DNA of 64,000 nucleotides from Poriferisodalis sp965205175 (GTDB lineage Bacteria > Actinomycetota > Acidimicrobiia > Acidimicrobiales > Poriferisodalaceae): NCBI RefSeq assembly GCF_965205175.1, contig NZ_OZ242038.1:1240001-1304000 (forward strand), read 5' to 3'. The notes below the pieces were generated by a model. The model did no database searches. It had not been told where the DNA came from and saw only the letters and a list, made by a program, of their open reading frames with translations. Each line of letters opens with the position of its first letter. Position 1 is the stretch's first letter. A program made the position numbers and the translations under genes. Below are positions 60,826-64,000 of this stretch, one piece after another.

Positions 60826-61512
60826 GTGAACGCCGTTGACGGGATACCGGAGAACGATGTTGTCGCGGTCGACGCAGTGGCAATCCGGTTCGAGGACTTC
60901 TATGGGGCTCACCGCAACGAGTTGGCGCGTGCGTTGGGGCTTGCGCTGCGTGACGCAGCTCTCGGTGCCGACGCTGCGGACGAGGCATTCGCGCGAGCGT
61001 GCCAGCGATGGCGGCAGGTCAGCACGTATGCGAATCCGCAGGGCTGGATCTTCCGAGTCGGATTGAACTGGGCGAGGTCGTGGCTGAGACGGGTCCGCCG
61101 GGAACGTGAGCGGCGAGCGCTCATGGCACAACCGCACGCCGCCGAGGACCGAGCACCAGATGTGGATCTGGAGCGGGCCTTGGCGTCTCTCAGCGATGCG
61201 CACCGAGCGGTGATCGTGGCTCGCTTCTACCTCGACTGGTCGGTAGCTGCGACCGCTGAGGCGCTGGGCATCTCCTCGGGCACTGTCAAGAGCCGCCTCA
61301 GTCGGGGCCTGACACAGCTGCGCCGTGCGCTCGAGACAGCGCCTGAGGAAGCCGCACCCGCTGCAGCAGCACCGGATGCGGCACTAGACGAAGCGCAGTG
61401 GCGCATTCCCGTAGCGCCACCCGCCGCACCCGACGAGGCAGGCCCAGATGCGGCGTCAACGGCTGATGCAGCAACGCGAGATGCAGCACCAAGAGAACAG
61501 GACATGCGGTGA
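60826..61512 (+). CDS. ECF sigma factor, SigE-like
   Basis: 228 aa from the GTG at 60826. Region 2 (about 20-85) has FEDFYGAHRNELARALGLALRDAALGADAADEAFARACQRW and QGWIFRVGLNWARSWLRR. Region 4 (about 115-165) has LASLSDAHRAVIVARFYLDWSVAATAEALGISSGTVKSRLSRGLTQLR. An Ala/Pro-rich tail follows. The GTG is preferred because the family begins there; the frame extends upstream without similarity. It directs RNA polymerase to a stress or envelope regulon. The next gene overlaps its stop (GTGA), as expected for a membrane regulator partner. About 210 bases without a gene precede it. Confidence 0.9.
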   Translation: MNAVDGIPENDVVAVDAVAIRFEDFYGAHRNELARALGLALRDAALGADAADEAFARACQRWRQVSTYANPQGWIFRVGLNWARSWLRRVRRERERRALMAQPHAAEDRAPDVDLERALASLSDAHRAVIVARFYLDWSVAATAEALGISSGTVKSRLSRGLTQLRRALETAPEEAAPAAAAPDAALDEAQWRIPVAPPAAPDEAGPDAASTADAATRDAAPREQDMR

Positions 61513-63077
61513 CCGTTGAGGATCGGCTCCGGCACGGACTGCGCAGTGCCGGATCATCGATGGGCGTGGGCTCGGGTTCGCTGGCCGATGTCCAAGCACG
61601 GGCGGCGCGGCTGCAGCGCCGCCGCATCGCCGTGCGCGGCGGTATGGGTGCGCTCGCGCTGGCGGCGGTGGCAGCAATCGGATTCGCGTCGTTGCGCGGT
61701 GCCCAGTTCGGAGAGTTCACCGCTGCGATGGACGGCGACGACGAGATCGGCGCGGTCGCTGAGGCAGAGGTGGTCACAGCTGCGGCGGCAGACTCCATCC
61801 AGCGCAGCGATGAACGAGGCGCTGTGCGCAGTGCCGACGCTGTCACCGGCGACCAGCCTGCGCCCGACGCTGAGCAGACGACGAGCGACAGCGCTGTTGA
61901 CGAATCGCCGACGTACGACGCCGCGTCGCCCGCGGGCGGGGCCGCGGAGTCTGATGAGTCTGACGTCGCTGAGCCCGAAGGCCGGATTGCAGGCGACGCG
62001 GGGGCATCCGGCGATGCGGCGGGCGGTGACGGACCAGAAACTCTGACTGGGCAGCTGAGTTCCAGCGGCGGATCGGTGCCAGTCGAGTTTGCCGCGGTGG
62101 TGAGGCCGCTGGCAGGGGTCGCGGGACCGGATGTGCGCTATTCGTTCAGCGGAACGAGCGCAGTCGCCCGAGCCGGCGCTAGCTGGTACGCCCACGACGG
62201 TGACGACTGGCAGCCCGTCGGCCTTCCCGACGACGCAAGGCGCATGCACGTGGTCGCCGTGGACGTGTCTCGTCCCGGACGCAGAGCGATTCTCGGAGTG
62301 ACGCGATCGCTGGAATGCGAGCGTGAACAGGTGATCGCAGTCCACACGGGCGAGGGCTGGAGCTACCTGCGCGTCGATGACGACACGCCGTCGGCGGTGG
62401 GCAGGGAATTGCTCGACGCACGCGTCCGCGTCGCGGACTTCGCTATCGTGATCGAGCGCATCGAGCGTCTGTGGCTGGACGACCAGTGCCCGTCACCTGC
62501 AGAGTCCGGCCAAACCGCGCTGAGCGCCGAGCAGGCACAACTGCTCGGCGATTTGGCTCGTGTCCGCGAGATCCATCGAGCCAGCCGGCTGGTAGCGCCG
62601 TTGGACGGGGGCTTCGCTGAGCGTTGGCCGGCCGTCGCCCACGCCGATGTGCGTGCGGCCGTTGCAGCGCGCGCCGGCCTTGAGTGGATGATCCACGCGA
62701 CGGCGCTGCTCCCACTCGACGCGTCGCGGCTCGCCTCGAGCCGTTCGGAGGATCCCAGTGTCAGTGATCCCGACATCGCAGACGAGGACGCAGCAGACGA
62801 GGACGCAGAAGCCGAAGGCGCCGCAGGCGATGGTGCCGCGTCGGACACCGCATCGTTGGTTCTGGATCACGTCACGATCATGGGTGCCGTCACGTTGGTC
62901 CATGTGAGCGACGGCATGGTGCTGCTGCAACGTGGAATTCAGACGTGGGAGGTCTGTCCGGTCTCCGATGAGGAACTCGATCATGTATACGGGATGATCG
63001 GCAGGGCGGGCGAGCACATCGCCGTCGTGATCGGCAAGCCCGCGGAGGAGCTGTTCATCCTCGAACGAGCCGAGTAG
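61509..63077 (+). CDS. single-pass membrane protein coupled to the ECF sigma factor
   Basis: 522 aa with a GTG start overlapping the sigma stop. A short cytoplasmic N-terminus (about 1-43, LADVQARAARLQRRRIAVRG) leads to one hydrophobic helix (MGALALAAVAAIGFASL). A large acidic extracytoplasmic part follows, with Asp/Glu/Ala/Ser-rich stretches and a beta-rich segment around SWYAHDGDDWQPVGL, VIAVHTGEGWSYL and TLVHVSDGMVLLQRGIQTWEV. No zinc anti-sigma motif (H-x-x-x-C-x-x-C) is seen. By position it is likely a sigma regulator or sensor, but that is inferred. Its 3' end overlaps the next convergent gene by 23 bases. Confidence 0.7.
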   Translation: MTVEDRLRHGLRSAGSSMGVGSGSLADVQARAARLQRRRIAVRGGMGALALAAVAAIGFASLRGAQFGEFTAAMDGDDEIGAVAEAEVVTAAAADSIQRSDERGAVRSADAVTGDQPAPDAEQTTSDSAVDESPTYDAASPAGGAAESDESDVAEPEGRIAGDAGASGDAAGGDGPETLTGQLSSSGGSVPVEFAAVVRPLAGVAGPDVRYSFSGTSAVARAGASWYAHDGDDWQPVGLPDDARRMHVVAVDVSRPGRRAILGVTRSLECEREQVIAVHTGEGWSYLRVDDDTPSAVGRELLDARVRVADFAIVIERIERLWLDDQCPSPAESGQTALSAEQAQLLGDLARVREIHRASRLVAPLDGGFAERWPAVAHADVRAAVAARAGLEWMIHATALLPLDASRLASSRSEDPSVSDPDIADEDAADEDAEAEGAAGDGAASDTASLVLDHVTIMGAVTLVHVSDGMVLLQRGIQTWEVCPVSDEELDHVYGMIGRAGEHIAVVIGKPAEELFILERAE

Positions 63078-64000
63078 CAGCGCTGCGAGCGCTGCGAGCG
63101 CTCGTAGGCACCTCGTCCAGCGCAGTCGCGAGATCGTCGCCTTCGATCACGCCTTCGCGCAGCCCTCCGGGAGACAGGAACTGGAACACGATCCGTTCCA
63201 CTGCGGCACCGGTGGCCTGTTGTGCGCACCAAGCGTACGTTGCGCCCTGCAGCCGGTAGTAGCGGGTCTTGTGCTCGACGCTGAGGTGGTCATCCAGCGC
63301 GTCTGTCTTGAAATCGACCACCACCAAGCCGCCTTGTGGCGTCTCGTAGAGCAGGTCGATGAATCCTTCGAGCACCAATCCGTCCGGCAGTGCCGCCGAG
63401 ACGAAGACCTCCTGCCAGTAGCGCCCGCGTGCGGCTTCTGCCAACGTTTCGCTGCCGAGCGCAGCCCGTACCCGGCGGGTGATCTCGCTTGCCTGCTTGG
63501 GCACGCCGTGGTCGCGTGCGCATACGTCCACCAGCGTCCGCAGCATCTCGGTGTGGTGCGACGAGCTGCCTGCGATGTCGATGCTCTGCAGCACTGCATG
63601 CACCGCGCTCCCCAACGCCGTGCCGTAGCGACCTCGGCGCACCGGTGGCACGCCGTCGGCGCTGAAGCCGCACGTGTCGCCCGCATCGCCGACAGCGGTG
63701 CGGGCACCGGCATGCACACCGGCACTGGCGTCGTCCTTGGACAGGCCGGCTGCGTCGAGCCCGCCGCCGAGGCCCGGGCGATCGGGGCTAGGTCTTCCTC
63801 CAGCCGGTGCCGCAAGATGTCTGGGGCCCGCCCGGTCTGGGCTGTGGTCTGCGTGGCCGACGCTGTTGCCTGCCTCGGTGTTCGCAGCGGCGCCGCCAGC
63901 AGCATCTGCAGCGGCGGTCGTCGCGTGATGCCTGGCGAGCCCAGACGCGCTGAGATGCGACACGGTTCTGCTCGCCCCGCCCGCCGCAGCATGGCACCGC
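63055..64000 (-). CDS. UvrD/AddA-like helicase, C-terminal RecB-type nuclease domain (partial)
   Basis: The minus frame is open to the right edge, so only about the last 315 residues are seen. A Gly/Ala-rich linker is followed by RRGRYGTALGSAVHAVLQSIDI, RRVRAALGSETLAEAARGRYWQEVFVS, and GLVLEGFIDLLYETPQGGLVVVDFKTDAL. The last is the PD-(D/E)xK nuclease motif of RecB/AddA-type proteins (G-x-x-D-L, V-V-D-x-K-T). Such proteins process DNA ends in recombinational repair. The helicase motor must lie outside the window. The frame is unbroken upstream of the GTG at 63963, so that GTG is internal. Confidence 0.85.
   Translation of the reverse strand, partial: RCHAAAGGASRTVSHLSASGLARHHATTAAADAAGGAAANTEAGNSVGHADHSPDRAGPRHLAAPAGGRPSPDRPGLGGGLDAAGLSKDDASAGVHAGARTAVGDAGDTCGFSADGVPPVRRGRYGTALGSAVHAVLQSIDIAGSSSHHTEMLRTLVDVCARDHGVPKQASEITRRVRAALGSETLAEAARGRYWQEVFVSAALPDGLVLEGFIDLLYETPQGGLVVVDFKTDALDDHLSVEHKTRYYRLQGATYAWCAQQATGAAVERIVFQFLSPGGLREGVIEGDDLATALDEVPTSARSARSAATRLVRG

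Noticed and set aside
1..64000. tRNA, rRNA, integrase or insertion-sequence transposase
   Set aside because: I looked for tRNA T-loop motifs, IS-type transposase motifs and integrase R-H-R-Y patterns and recognised none; a dedicated search is still advisable.

Overview
The window is a high-GC, gene-dense stretch of a bacterial chromosome. No rRNA, tRNA or taxonomic marker was seen, so the assignment is inference. Many features point to an actinobacterium, probably an Acidimicrobiia-like lineage: six luciferase-like (LLM, often F420-dependent) oxidoreductases, DUF222/HNH proteins, frequent GTG starts, apparently leaderless starts, a SigE-type ECF sigma factor, and an AddA/UvrD-type helicase with a RecB nuclease end.

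Layout. 0-12 kb: a SCO6745-like partial gene, an LLM oxidoreductase, a MacB/FtsX-type ABC exporter, a nitroreductase-SRPBCC fusion, a TIM-barrel lipoprotein, a PLP aminotransferase, and a second LLM gene with a membrane gene. 11.4-15.3 kb: a DUF222 pseudogene, a large Fn3/Thr-rich surface protein whose first codons contain a 10-G tract, and a 0.6-kb block of roughly 100-bp direct repeats. 15.3-25.3 kb: catabolic and housekeeping genes (PaaK-like ligase, NIPSNAP, HpcH/HpaI aldolase, AIM24, VOC, MFS, Tag glycosylase, carboxymuconolactone decarboxylase-like, 5-formyl-THF cyclo-ligase, sterol desaturase-like). Inside this run lies a UGSC-family selenoprotein with an in-frame UGA (20219-20221) followed by a convincing bacterial SECIS hairpin. 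25.3-44.6 kb: SDRs, MFS, SurE, ABC-F, LLM enzymes, AGPS-like FAD oxidase, a secreted RCC1-propeller protein, a LysM protein with four 134-aa repeats, Ppx/GppA, thioesterase, acyl-CoA dehydrogenase.

44.6-55.4 kb is an accessory island. It holds a CRISPR-like array (seven 36-bp repeats, six spacers of exactly 30 bp), a low-GC operon fragment encoding a truncated single-stranded-DNA-binding protein, and a second, decayed array with the same 66-bp period. After that come a DUF222-HNH protein, a Fic protein, an enoyl-CoA hydratase-like gene, and a toxin-antitoxin patch (FitAB-like pair, HipB with a gutted hipA, a headless DUF4143 ATPase). Two near-identical coiled-coil membrane genes bracket the toxin-antitoxin patch. 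No cas gene is visible in the window.

55.4-64 kb: a dihydropyrimidinase with its usual LLM partner, an MFS transporter translationally coupled to another LLM gene, an ECF sigma factor coupled to a single-pass membrane protein, and the C-terminal nuclease end of a UvrD/AddA-like helicase running off the right edge.

Functional reading: the core regions suggest a heterotroph with large flavin/F420 oxidoreductase and acyl-CoA capacity, a selenium-dependent redox protein, and secreted Thr-stalked or LysM surface proteins. The island carries defence, toxin-antitoxin and mobile-element debris.
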